Assembly: GCA_017961325.1 (NCBI GenBank)
Contig: JAGCXM010000029.1
Location: 1-52,196, forward strand
Source: a bacterium
Lineage (GTDB): Bacteria; UBP6; UBA1177
Reading direction: 5' to 3'
DNA length: 52,196 nt
Shown here one piece after another: positions 17,744-25,703 of this stretch (position 1 is the first letter of the stretch; each line of letters starts with the position of its first letter). The translations under genes and the position numbers were made by a program. A model generated the notes under the pieces. It saw only the letters and a program-made list of their open reading frames with translations. It was not told the DNA's origin and did no database searches.

Positions 17744-19606
17744 TTAGTCGAGCTTGAATTCTTCTTTCCAGTTGTCAGCCTTGTCCCAGTTCGGCTGCTC
17801 CTTTTTGTCGAAAAGATAGTTTCCCATGACGAGATAATCCATTTCGGTACGCATAAAACAGCGGTATGCGTCATCCGGCGAGCAGACGATCGGTTCACCT
17901 CTGACGTTGAAAGAAGTATTGACAACGATCCCGTAGCCCGTTTTCTGCTTGAAAGTGTTTATGAGCTGCCAGTATTTGGGATTCGTTTCACGGCTTACGC
18001 TCTGGATACGCGCAGAAAAATCGATGTGGGTGATCGACGGAACGTCACTGCGGAGGAAGTAAAGCCTCTCGTAAAGCGGAAGTTCTTCATATTTTTCAGG
18101 AAGTTTCGTCCGTCTTGACTCCAAAACCGGCGCAACCATCAGCATGTATGGCGAGATCGTGTCAATATCGAAAAATTTCGAAATGTCCTCTTCCAAAACC
18201 GAGGGTGCGAACGGTCTGAAACCTTCGCGGTATTTGATTTTAAGGTTAAGTTTCTTCTGCATTTCGGGACATCTCGGATCACCCAGAATCGAACGGTTTC
18301 CCAAAGCGCGCGGACCGAATTCCATCCTTCCCTGAAACCAGCCGATGACGGTGTCGTTGTTCAGAAGCTCTGCCGTTTTTTCGCACAATTCACTGAAATC
18401 ATTGAATTTTTTAAATTCGGCATCGTATCTGCGCGCAACGTTTTCAATGTCGCGGTCGCTGAATTCCGGGCCAAGATAAGCACCTTTCATCGAATCGCGT
18501 TCGTTTATCTCGGTGCGTTCGTGACCGAAAGAAATGTAGTGCACCGCAAGCGCCGCGCCCAAAGAACCGCCCGCATCACCGGATGCCGGCTGGACCCAAA
18601 TCCCTTTGAACATTTTCGTGCGGAGAAGCTTGCCGTTTGCGACGCAGTTGAGGGCGACACCGCCTGCAAGAACGATATTTTCAGATTTTGTGAGCTCTTT
18701 TGCCGTTTCAGCAAGCTTGAGGACCATTTCTTCGGTGATCTCCTGAATGGCATAAGCCATGTTCATGTAGTGCTGCGTAAGTTCGCTCTCCGATTTTCTT
18801 CGCGGAAAACCGAAAAGTTTCTCCCATTTCGCATCGTTCGTCATGCTGAGTCCCGTCGCATAGTCGAAGTAGTCCATATTGAGCAGGAAAGAGCCGTCTT
18901 CACGCAGATCGATCATGTTTTCGAGGATCTTGCGCCTGATCTCTCTGGTCTCTTCGGCGTTTTTGTTGCCGTATGGCGCCAAGCCCATCAGCTTGTATTC
19001 TCCGCTGTTTACTTTGAAACCGCAGTAATAGGTGAAAGCGGTGTAGAAAAGACCGATCGAATGCGGGAAGTCGAGTTCTTTCAACACCTTGATTTTATTA
19101 CCGTTTCCGTAACAGATCGTAAGCGTCCCCCACTCGCCTACTCCGTCGAGAGTAAGTATCGCAGCATCTTTGAAAGGTGACGGATAAAAAGCACTCGCCG
19201 CATGCGACAAATGGTGTTCGGGGAAATAGAGTTTCGGTATCCTGCCGCCAAGTTTGGCAAGTTCTTCGCGCAGCATATCCTTCATGAAGAGTTTTTCCTT
19301 GATCCAGACAGGAATCGCCGAATTGAAACTTTTGAGCCCTTTCGGAGCGAAGGCATGGTATGTTTCAAGCAGCCTTTCAAACTTTATGTAAGGCTTGTCA
19401 TAAAAAGCTACCGCGGTAACGTCGTCAAGGGTGATCCCCGCTTCGTCGAGAACGAATCTGCAGGCGTTTATAGGAAACGACGGATCCTGCTTTTTGCGGG
19501 TGAAACGTTCTTCGTGAGCCGCTGCAAAGATATCTCCGTCAATGAGCAGCGCCGCTGCACTGTCGTGATAATATGCCGAAATTCCTAAGATTATCTCTTT
19601 TTTCAT
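17744..19606 (-). CDS. NodU/TobZ/SxtI-type O-carbamoyltransferase
   Basis: The 620-residue enzyme belongs to the carbamoyltransferase family that uses carbamoyl phosphate and ATP to carbamoylate a hydroxyl on a sugar or secondary metabolite. The N-terminal Kae1-like domain starts LGISAYYHDSAAALL and contains the metal-binding H-x3-H (HHLSH, residues 131-135) and LTLDGVGEWGTL. The domain continues through NIVLAGGVALNCVANGKLL, GDAGGSLGAAL, and the C-terminal YrdC-like part with GRMEFGPRALGNRSILGDPR. All landmark residues are present and the length is normal, so it should be active. It is the last gene of an SxtJ-SxtK-carbamoyltransferase cassette; the acceptor molecule is unknown and no biosynthetic cluster surrounds it. 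The ATG at 19606 has only a weak GGTAG upstream. Confidence 0.93.
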   Translation of the reverse strand: MKKEIILGISAYYHDSAAALLIDGDIFAAAHEERFTRKKQDPSFPINACRFVLDEAGITLDDVTAVAFYDKPYIKFERLLETYHAFAPKGLKSFNSAIPVWIKEKLFMKDMLREELAKLGGRIPKLYFPEHHLSHAASAFYPSPFKDAAILTLDGVGEWGTLTICYGNGNKIKVLKELDFPHSIGLFYTAFTYYCGFKVNSGEYKLMGLAPYGNKNAEETREIRRKILENMIDLREDGSFLLNMDYFDYATGLSMTNDAKWEKLFGFPRRKSESELTQHYMNMAYAIQEITEEMVLKLAETAKELTKSENIVLAGGVALNCVANGKLLRTKMFKGIWVQPASGDAGGSLGAALAVHYISFGHERTEINERDSMKGAYLGPEFSDRDIENVARRYDAEFKKFNDFSELCEKTAELLNNDTVIGWFQGRMEFGPRALGNRSILGDPRCPEMQKKLNLKIKYREGFRPFAPSVLEEDISKFFDIDTISPYMLMVAPVLESRRTKLPEKYEELPLYERLYFLRSDVPSITHIDFSARIQSVSRETNPKYWQLINTFKQKTGYGIVVNTSFNVRGEPIVCSPDDAYRCFMRTEMDYLVMGNYLFDKKEQPNWDKADNWKEEFKLD

Positions 19607-19618
19607 ATTGCTACCAAA

Positions 19619-19768
19619 CTAAAAAATCGTGTATATAAACGGTGCTATCGCGCTCGTGCTCGACAAAACTATGAGAAGTCCGATGAGCAGAAGAACGATG
19701 ATCAAAGGCAGAAGCCAGAATTTTTTGCGAACTTTAAGGTATCCCCACAAATCTTTCAGAAGTTCCAT
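19619..19768 (-). CDS. SxtK/DUF5989-like small membrane protein (49 aa)
   Basis: A 49-residue protein, easily missed for its size. It has an amphipathic N-terminus (MELLKDLWGYLKVRKKFW), one hydrophobic helix (LLPLIIVLLLIGLLIVL), and the conserved tail SSTSAIAPFIYTIF. This pattern (RKKFWLLP ... S.AIAPFIYT.F) matches my knowledge of the SxtK/DUF5989 family that accompanies SxtI-type carbamoyltransferases. AAGGAG at 19775-19780 lies 6 nt before the ATG and overlaps the stop of the upstream sxtJ-like gene; the carbamoyltransferase starts 12 bp downstream. The gene is therefore real and part of a three-gene unit. Its molecular role is unknown; a membrane tether for the carbamoyltransferase is a guess. 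Confidence 0.85.
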   Translation of the reverse strand: MELLKDLWGYLKVRKKFWLLPLIIVLLLIGLLIVLSSTSAIAPFIYTIF

Positions 19769-19779
19769 ATTTATCTCCT

Positions 19780-20190
19780 TTAGTAAGGTTTATCGAGGTC
19801 GGCAGCTGTATATTCGTGATTTCTTTCCGCAAATACTGTTGTTTTTTCACGCCTGAACTGGTGAAGCCGCAATGAGTCTTTGCCGAGAATCCGGCGAATG
19901 AATCCCATCGGAAAAACGATGAGAAAAAAGACCAGAGCAAGCATTATTTTCGACATGAAAGTTCCCAAAATACGTGAAAGCCCAAACCAAACAAATGCAA
20001 AAGGCTTGAAAATCACTGGACAAATCATGTCAAAAACGAGAATTACCATCGCAACCCAGAGAAAATAATTGTTTTTAAGAGCGGCGAGACAGATTAGAGC
20101 GATGAGAACGAGCACCATCCCGCTGTCGGAAGCCTGTTTTTTTGTTATCCGACTTTTTTCCGTCGGTTTGTTTTGCTTGAATGTATCCAT
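19780..20190 (-). CDS. SxtJ-like membrane protein
   Basis: A 136-residue protein with a charged N-terminus and about three hydrophobic segments (MVLVLIALICLAAL, FLWVAMVILVFDMICPVI, IMLALVFFLIVFPMGFI), ending in a cytosolic-type basic tail. Motifs such as WFGLSRILGTFMSKIMLAL and FRREKTT fit the SxtJ family, named from the saxitoxin cluster, where it lies beside the carbamoyltransferase SxtI and SxtK. The same order occurs here. It is the first gene of the minus-strand cassette, with AAAGGTG just upstream of the ATG. The function of SxtJ is not established in general. Confidence 0.82.
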   Translation of the reverse strand: MDTFKQNKPTEKSRITKKQASDSGMVLVLIALICLAALKNNYFLWVAMVILVFDMICPVIFKPFAFVWFGLSRILGTFMSKIMLALVFFLIVFPMGFIRRILGKDSLRLHQFRREKTTVFAERNHEYTAADLDKPY

Positions 20191-20321
20191 TTTACACCTT
20201 TAAAAAAACCGCATAATTTTAATCAACAACTCTTTTTCGTCCATTTTTTTCACAACGGTGCAGGCCTGAATCTACTATTTTTTAAGAGTCGAATCCTGAA
20301 CCCTGTAAAAGTGCGATTAAT

Positions 20322-20350
20322 ATTGAATTTTATTCAATTCAGTGTTTAAT
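20322..20350 (+). promoter_or_regulatory. pckA promoter with overlapping inverted repeat
   Basis: TTGAAT at 20323-20328, a 16-bp spacer and TTTAAT at 20345-20350 form a plausible promoter. A perfect 6-bp inverted repeat ATTGAA-TTTTA-TTCAAT (20322-20338) overlaps the -35 box and spacer and could be an operator. The remaining divergent gap (20191-20321) between the sxtJ-like gene and pckA shows no other clear signal. Confidence 0.5.
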
Positions 20351-20388
20351 ACGGTGTTTTTTTGATTAATTTTTTATGGAGTTCCGCT

Positions 20389-22035
20389 ATGAATTTCAGA
20401 CAGCTTGTTGAAGAACTTATCGGTTCTCATACAAAAGTTTTCGTCAACCCGGCGAGGGAGATGCTTATCCACAAATCGGTAACGAAAGAGAAGGTTTTTG
20501 TTACGAAAACCGGTGCTCTGGCGGTCTGGACGCCGGCAGAATCGACCGGAAGAAACCCGAAAGACACTTTTATCGTCAAAAATTCTAAGACTGAAAAAAC
20601 GGTCGACTGGACTTCTCCGAACAATCTTCCCGTAACCCGGGAAACCTTTGACATGCTTTTTGAAGATGCGGTTGCTGCTCTTTCCAAAAAGGACTCTCTT
20701 TTCGTCACCGACAGAGTCATAGGCGCTGATGCAAGCTACGCTCTCCCGATAAGAACGATCACCGACAGAGCTTTCACTTCGCTTTTTGCCGACAACATGT
20801 TCAGAGCAGTTCCTGAAGGCATCGAAAAAAGCCTTCTCTGGGATAAAAAATTCACGCTTCTGGTTCTTCCGTACGACAAACTTGACGAGAAAAAATACAG
20901 GAACCGCATCAGAATGATAAACGAAAACAAGTCAAGCGACATGGCTATCGTCATGGATTACGAAAATTCGATCGGCATAGTTTTCGGTTCGGCTTATCTC
21001 GGCAGCTGCAAAAAACTTATGTTCACCGTTATGAACTACTATCTGCCGGAATACGGCATCCTTCCGCTTCACTGCAGCGCGAACGAAGGTGCTGACGGTA
21101 AGAGCGCGCTCATGCTGGGACTCAGCGGCACAGGCAAAACGACGCTTTCAGCTGATCCCGAAAGAAAACTCATCGGCGACGACGAACACGGCTGGAACGA
21201 TAACGGCATCGCGAACTTTGAAAACGGCTGCTACGCTAAACTTATCAACCTCAAAAAGGAGAAAGAACCCGAAATCTACAACGCGGTTTTCCACGAGGCT
21301 GATTACATGGAACACGGTGCAATGATCGAAAACTGCATGATCTATCCCGACGGAACGATCGATTTTGACGACGAAAGATACACTGCAAACTCGCGTGCAA
21401 GCTATCCGCTCAGATTCCTCTCCAACATCAAGGAATCCTCTGTCAGCGGTCATCCGACGACGATCATTTTCCTTACTGCAGACGCTAACGGCGTTCTTCC
21501 GCCTGTCGCAAAACTCACGAAAGAACAGGCTATGCTCTGGTTTCTCATGGGATACACGAGCAAACTTGCAGGAACTGAAACCGGAATCGTTGAGCCGGTA
21601 AGCACATTTTCAAGATTCTTCGGCGCCCCTTTCATGCCGAGAAATCCCAATGATTACAGCGAACTGCTCGGCAAAAAAATGGAAAAGCACGGTGTAAACG
21701 TTTATCTCGTAAACACCGGATGGAGCGGCGGTGCCTACGGAACCGGCAAGAGAATGGATATCAACATCACTAGAGCGATAGTTGCAGCAGCAATCAGCGG
21801 CGAGCTTGAAAAATCGGAATACACCGAAGACAAACTTTTCCACGTAATGATCCCTAAGAGCTGTCCAGGCGTAGAAAGCTCGATTCTTGATCCGATAAAC
21901 ACCTGGAGCGACAAAGAGGCTTTCAAGGCAAGAGCGGAGAAACTTGCTGCCGAGTTCTCGAAGCAGTTTGACAAGGCTTACGGTCACAACACCAACCTTT
22001 CGGAGTCTTTGAAACGCCAATGCCCCGGGAAATAA
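20389..22035 (+). CDS. pckA: Phosphoenolpyruvate carboxykinase (ATP)
   Basis: ATP-dependent PEPCK interconverts oxaloacetate plus ATP with PEP, CO2 and ADP; in fermenters it often runs toward oxaloacetate. The 548 residues contain the kinase-1a loop GLSGTGKTTLS at about 244-254, the metal-binding GDDEHGW, ENGCYAK, NSRASYPL and TADANGVLPPVAKL, all typical of the ATP family rather than the GTP enzyme. The ATG at 20389 has GGAG at 20378-20381; an upstream in-frame TTG at 20362 lacks a ribosome binding site. The stop overlaps the start of an MlaF-like ATPase gene (TAATG). Confidence 0.97.
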   Translation: MNFRQLVEELIGSHTKVFVNPAREMLIHKSVTKEKVFVTKTGALAVWTPAESTGRNPKDTFIVKNSKTEKTVDWTSPNNLPVTRETFDMLFEDAVAALSKKDSLFVTDRVIGADASYALPIRTITDRAFTSLFADNMFRAVPEGIEKSLLWDKKFTLLVLPYDKLDEKKYRNRIRMINENKSSDMAIVMDYENSIGIVFGSAYLGSCKKLMFTVMNYYLPEYGILPLHCSANEGADGKSALMLGLSGTGKTTLSADPERKLIGDDEHGWNDNGIANFENGCYAKLINLKKEKEPEIYNAVFHEADYMEHGAMIENCMIYPDGTIDFDDERYTANSRASYPLRFLSNIKESSVSGHPTTIIFLTADANGVLPPVAKLTKEQAMLWFLMGYTSKLAGTETGIVEPVSTFSRFFGAPFMPRNPNDYSELLGKKMEKHGVNVYLVNTGWSGGAYGTGKRMDINITRAIVAAAISGELEKSEYTEDKLFHVMIPKSCPGVESSILDPINTWSDKEAFKARAEKLAAEFSKQFDKAYGHNTNLSESLKRQCPGK

Positions 22036-22778
22036 TGCTCAGAACAGAGAATCTTACCGCAGGTTACGGCGCTGGAACGATCCTCGAAGACATAACGTTC
22101 CAGATTGAAAAAGGAGAACGCTTTGTAGTTTTGGGCGAGTCAGGCTGCGGAAAATCGACTTTGATGAAGGCGATAGTCGGCCTGAACCCGCCTTTAAGCG
22201 GAAAGATTTTCTTTCACGAAGAAGAGATAATTCATCCGATGCCTGAAAATTCAGATTTTTATAAGAAAATCGGCATATTATACCAAAACTCTGCGCTTCT
22301 CAATTCGCTCACCCTGGAAGAAAACATCATGCTTCCGATAACGATGCACTATCCAGATTTTTCAAAAAAAACGGCACGCGACATTGCCGATGAAAAACTG
22401 GCTATGGTCAATCTCTACAAAGACCGCGAAAAATTTCCGCAGGAGCTTTCTGGCGGAATGAAAAAAAGGGGGGCTCTGGCCAGGGCACTCGTTCTTGACC
22501 CAGACATCATCTTTTTCGATGAGCCGCAGGCCGGTCTCGATCCTGTCACGGCACGAGATCTTGATATGCTTTTCATCAAGCTCAACGAGCAGCTGGGAAC
22601 GACATATTTTATCGTAACACACGAACTTCTTTCAATAAAACGAACGGCTCAGAAAGTTTTAATGCTTGCAGACAAGCATGTTTTGTTTTCCGGTACATTC
22701 GACGGCGCGATGGCATCGGAAATCTTCAAAGTCCAGCGTTTTTTCAACGTAGACAAATACAGCAAAAACAGATTGTAG
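22035..22778 (+). CDS. MlaF-like ABC transporter ATPase without adjacent permease
   Basis: A 247-residue nucleotide-binding subunit: Walker A GESGCGKST, Q-loop LYQNSALLNSLT, signature LSGGMKKRGALARAL, Walker B DIIFFDEPQAGLDPVT and the H-loop TYFIVTHEL. The LSGGM(K/R)KR signature and ALLNSLTLEENI are typical of MlaF-type ATPases of MCE lipid transporters. A complete MlaE-MlaF-MlaD set lies at 30210-33252, so this is a second, orphan ATPase that may serve a permease elsewhere. The ATG at 22035 overlaps the pckA stop (TAATG); an in-frame ATG at 22020 is possible but has no ribosome binding site. Confidence 0.85.
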   Translation: MLRTENLTAGYGAGTILEDITFQIEKGERFVVLGESGCGKSTLMKAIVGLNPPLSGKIFFHEEEIIHPMPENSDFYKKIGILYQNSALLNSLTLEENIMLPITMHYPDFSKKTARDIADEKLAMVNLYKDREKFPQELSGGMKKRGALARALVLDPDIIFFDEPQAGLDPVTARDLDMLFIKLNEQLGTTYFIVTHELLSIKRTAQKVLMLADKHVLFSGTFDGAMASEIFKVQRFFNVDKYSKNRL

Positions 22779-22821
22779 ACCGCTTTCATAATTCATCCAA
22801 GTACGGCGCAGGCAAAAAATA

Positions 22822-22849
22822 TTGAAAAAGAAGGCGACTACCGTATATT
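22822..22849 (+). promoter_or_regulatory. Promoter of rsmB-rpe-nadC
   Basis: TTGAAA at 22822-22827 (5/6), 16-bp spacer, TATATT at 22844-22849 (5/6). Transcription would start about 20 bp before the GTG at 22877, leaving room for the AGGAGG ribosome binding site at 22866-22871. Confidence 0.7.
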
Positions 22850-22876
22850 AGATCGGATTTTTTTCAGGAGGAGACC

Positions 22877-24190
22877 GTGAGCAGCAGAAAAACAAAAGAT
22901 CCCAGGCTCGTTGCGAGTTCGCTTATTCAGGATGTACTTGACCAGTCGTTTTTCGTGAACGAACTTCTGAACGACAGCCTTTCGGCGTTTGATTTTCCGA
23001 AAAGGCGCTTCATCACGGAGCTTGTCTACGGCACGGTTAGGCACCTGAGCCACCTCGATTTCTGGATTCTGAAAGTGTTCAAAAAGCCGCTGAAAAGAAT
23101 GGACAAGGAGCTGCTTGCACTCATCAGAGTTTCGCTTTATCAGATGCTTTTCATGTCGAACAGAGAGGCTGCAACAATAGTTTTTGAGGCGGCCGAGCTT
23201 GCAAAACGCTGCGGGAACGAAAAAACGGCGGGTTTTGTCAACTTCATTCTGCGTGAAATCCTCCGCACCAATCCGACGCGCGAAAACATGGAAGCCGATT
23301 TCGGCGACAATCACGATGAATTTTTGCAGACTTACTATTCTGTGCCGCAATGGCTTTTTGAAAGAACAAAAGCTCAGGCTGAAACTATCGGACAGGATAT
23401 TGAGGAATATCTCCGAATCGTTAACAAGCCTCTCGGGATCACTCTCAGAATCGAAGGCGATGAGGAACTCCGGCAGAAAATCATCGAAAAGCTCGTTTCA
23501 AAAGGGGCTTCGGCTGAAGAAGCGAAACTCAGTCCGTACGGAATCTGCACGAACAAGGCCGTCAACTTTTCGATGCTTAAAGGTTTTGACAACATTTTCA
23601 TTCAGGACGAATCAAGCCAGCTTTCAGTTCTCGAAATGGATATCAGACCCGGCGATAAAATTCTCGATATATGCGCGGCTCCAGGCGGAAAAACGCTTTT
23701 CGCTTCGTATTTAACCGGCAATGAAGGCTTCGTCACGGCAGCCGACGTCAACGGAAACCGCCTAAATCTTCTTGCAGACGTCGTTATCCAGCACGGCAAG
23801 AAAAATATCGAAATGAAACTTCACGACGCGACAAAGGACAACCCCGAGTGGCATGAAAAATACGACAGAGTTCTGCTTGACGCTCCGTGCAGCGCACTCG
23901 GAACGATAAGGCGTCATCCCGAAATAAAGTGGATAAAAAACGACAACGATCCAGTTAAAATGGCGGCAGTTTCGGGAAAAATCCTCGAAAGAACTGTAAA
24001 ATATCTGAAAAAAGGGGGGATCCTCGTTTTTTCAGTCTGCACCTTCACAAAAGAGGAGACCCTTGAACAGATCAAACGTTTTTCCGCGCATCACCCTGAA
24101 TTTACCGTGGAAAAATCGTATTTCACCGTCAAGGAACCCGACGACAACAGAGACATATTTTTCATCTGCAGAATGAGGAGACAAAAATGA
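22877..24190 (+). CDS. rsmB: 16S rRNA m5C967 methyltransferase
   Basis: RsmB methylates C967 of 16S rRNA using S-adenosylmethionine. The 437-residue chain has the N-terminal NusB-like RNA-binding domain (about 1-140: LIQDVLDQSFFVNELLND, ITELVYGTVRHLSHLD) and a Rossmann methyltransferase domain with ICAAPGGKT near 264-272, the motif IV DAPCSALGTIRRHPE near 335, and the catalytic cysteine of motif VI in FSVCTFTKEE near 388. Length and domain order are normal. The GTG start is fixed by AGGAGG five nt upstream. The stop overlaps rpe (ATGA). Confidence 0.94.
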   Translation: MSSRKTKDPRLVASSLIQDVLDQSFFVNELLNDSLSAFDFPKRRFITELVYGTVRHLSHLDFWILKVFKKPLKRMDKELLALIRVSLYQMLFMSNREAATIVFEAAELAKRCGNEKTAGFVNFILREILRTNPTRENMEADFGDNHDEFLQTYYSVPQWLFERTKAQAETIGQDIEEYLRIVNKPLGITLRIEGDEELRQKIIEKLVSKGASAEEAKLSPYGICTNKAVNFSMLKGFDNIFIQDESSQLSVLEMDIRPGDKILDICAAPGGKTLFASYLTGNEGFVTAADVNGNRLNLLADVVIQHGKKNIEMKLHDATKDNPEWHEKYDRVLLDAPCSALGTIRRHPEIKWIKNDNDPVKMAAVSGKILERTVKYLKKGGILVFSVCTFTKEETLEQIKRFSAHHPEFTVEKSYFTVKEPDDNRDIFFICRMRRQK

Positions 24191-24846
24191 TAAAGATCGC
24201 TCCTTCGATCCTTTCAGCCGACTTTTTGAAGCTTGCCGACGAGATCAAGTCGATAGAATCAAGCGGCGCAGACTTAGTTCATCTCGACATCATGGACGGA
24301 CATTTTGTTCCGAACATCACGTTCGGACCGATGATAGTGAAACAGATCCGTCCTCTCGTGAAACTTCCTTTTGATGCGCATCTTATGATCTCGAACCCGA
24401 CGCAGTTCATCCCTCAGTTTGCCGATGCGGGCTGCGAAATGATAACGGTCCATGCCGAGACGGAGCAGCATCTTCACCGCACTTTGCAGTTCATAAAAAA
24501 ACTCGGTCTTAAAGCCGGAATTTCGGTAAATCCGCACACGGCGGTCGATTTTATGCCTTATGTCGGAGACTTGTGCGACCTATTCCTCGTTATGAGCGTA
24601 AACCCCGGTTTCGGCGGCCAGGAATACATTGAAAGCGCATCCGAAAAGATCAGAAAAATTGCCGAGATACGCGAAAAATACGGCTTCAGCTACGAAATTT
24701 CGGTCGACGGCGGCGTGAACGCGAAGACTCTGCCTGAGATAATCAAAGCAGGAGCCGATATCGCCGTCATGGGCTCGTATTTCTTCGGCAAACCGGCTGC
24801 GGAAAGAAGCGAACTCGTAAGAAACGCGAAAAATATTTCAAAATAG
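24187..24846 (+). CDS. rpe: Ribulose-phosphate 3-epimerase
   Basis: Interconverts ribulose 5-phosphate and xylulose 5-phosphate in the pentose phosphate pathway. A 219-residue TIM barrel with all family landmarks: APSILSADF, LVHLDIMDGHFVPNITFG (metal ligands H and D), DAHLMISNP, VHAE, MSVNPGFGGQEYI and EISVDGGVN. Normal length. It overlaps rsmB by 4 bp, and its TAG stop overlaps the AGGAG used by nadC, so the three genes are one transcription unit. Confidence 0.97.
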   Translation: MIKIAPSILSADFLKLADEIKSIESSGADLVHLDIMDGHFVPNITFGPMIVKQIRPLVKLPFDAHLMISNPTQFIPQFADAGCEMITVHAETEQHLHRTLQFIKKLGLKAGISVNPHTAVDFMPYVGDLCDLFLVMSVNPGFGGQEYIESASEKIRKIAEIREKYGFSYEISVDGGVNAKTLPEIIKAGADIAVMGSYFFGKPAAERSELVRNAKNISK

Positions 24847-24855
24847 GAGAAAAAA

Positions 24856-25701
24856 ATGAGATGTCCCGACTATGCAACAGAAGAATTCGTCGCCGGAATA
24901 ATCAGAGAAGATATCGGACGCGGCGATGTCACGACGAACTTCGTCACGAATGAAATCAGAAACGGCAGAGCCTTCATAAAAGCGAAAAGCGACCTTGTTT
25001 TATGCGGAGTCGATCTCGCAGCATATGTATTTGAATTTATTGATGAAACTTTGGACATTGAACTTCTTGCGCGTGACGGTGAAAAACTTTGCGCCGGCGA
25101 AAGGATCATGAATATTTCAGGAAACGCCGCTTCGATTCTGAAAGGGGAACGCACTGCACTCAACCTCCTGCAGAGAATGAGCGGAATAGCCTCTCTTACT
25201 GCGGAATATGTAAGTGAGATTGACAGATATTCCGAAACAAAAATTGCCGACACGCGCAAAACCACACCCGGACTCAGAACACTTGAAAAATACGCAGTCA
25301 GAACGGGCGGAGGCAGCAACCACCGCTTCGGACTTGACGACGGGGTGATGATAAAGGACAACCACATCGTTCTTGCAGGCTCGATCACGCAGGCAGTCGA
25401 GAACGTCAGAAGCAAGATCCACCATCTTCTCAAAATCGAAGTCGAAACGACAAACCTTGATGAAGTCAGGGAAGCTCTTGCCGCAAAAGCCGACGTGATC
25501 ATGCTCGACAACATGGACTATGACATGATGGCTGAAGCTATCGAAACAATCGGCGACCGCGCAAAAATAGAAATTTCGGGCGGCGTAACACTCGAAAAAA
25601 TCAACGAACTTTCAAAACTGGGTGCAGATTTAATTTCTGTCGGCGCACTTACCCACTCCGCCGTTGCAAAAGACATAAACCTGACGCTTGAAATAATCTG
25701 A
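24856..25701 (+). CDS. nadC: Nicotinate-nucleotide pyrophosphorylase (quinolinate phosphoribosyltransferase)
   Basis: NadC converts quinolinate and PRPP to nicotinate mononucleotide, the committed step to NAD. The 281-residue protein has EDIGRGDVTT at the N-terminus, GERTALNLLQRMSGIAS, the PRPP/quinolinate-binding TRKTTPGLRTLEKYAV and GGGSNHRFGL, the acidic EVETTN, IMLDNMD and EISGGV. Length and order are standard. It is the third gene after rsmB and rpe with a good AGGAG. The gene converges with the minus-strand radical SAM gene, stops 2 bp apart. nadA and nadB are not in the window. Confidence 0.97.
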   Translation: MRCPDYATEEFVAGIIREDIGRGDVTTNFVTNEIRNGRAFIKAKSDLVLCGVDLAAYVFEFIDETLDIELLARDGEKLCAGERIMNISGNAASILKGERTALNLLQRMSGIASLTAEYVSEIDRYSETKIADTRKTTPGLRTLEKYAVRTGGGSNHRFGLDDGVMIKDNHIVLAGSITQAVENVRSKIHHLLKIEVETTNLDEVREALAAKADVIMLDNMDYDMMAEAIETIGDRAKIEISGGVTLEKINELSKLGADLISVGALTHSAVAKDINLTLEII

Positions 25702-25703
25702 AA

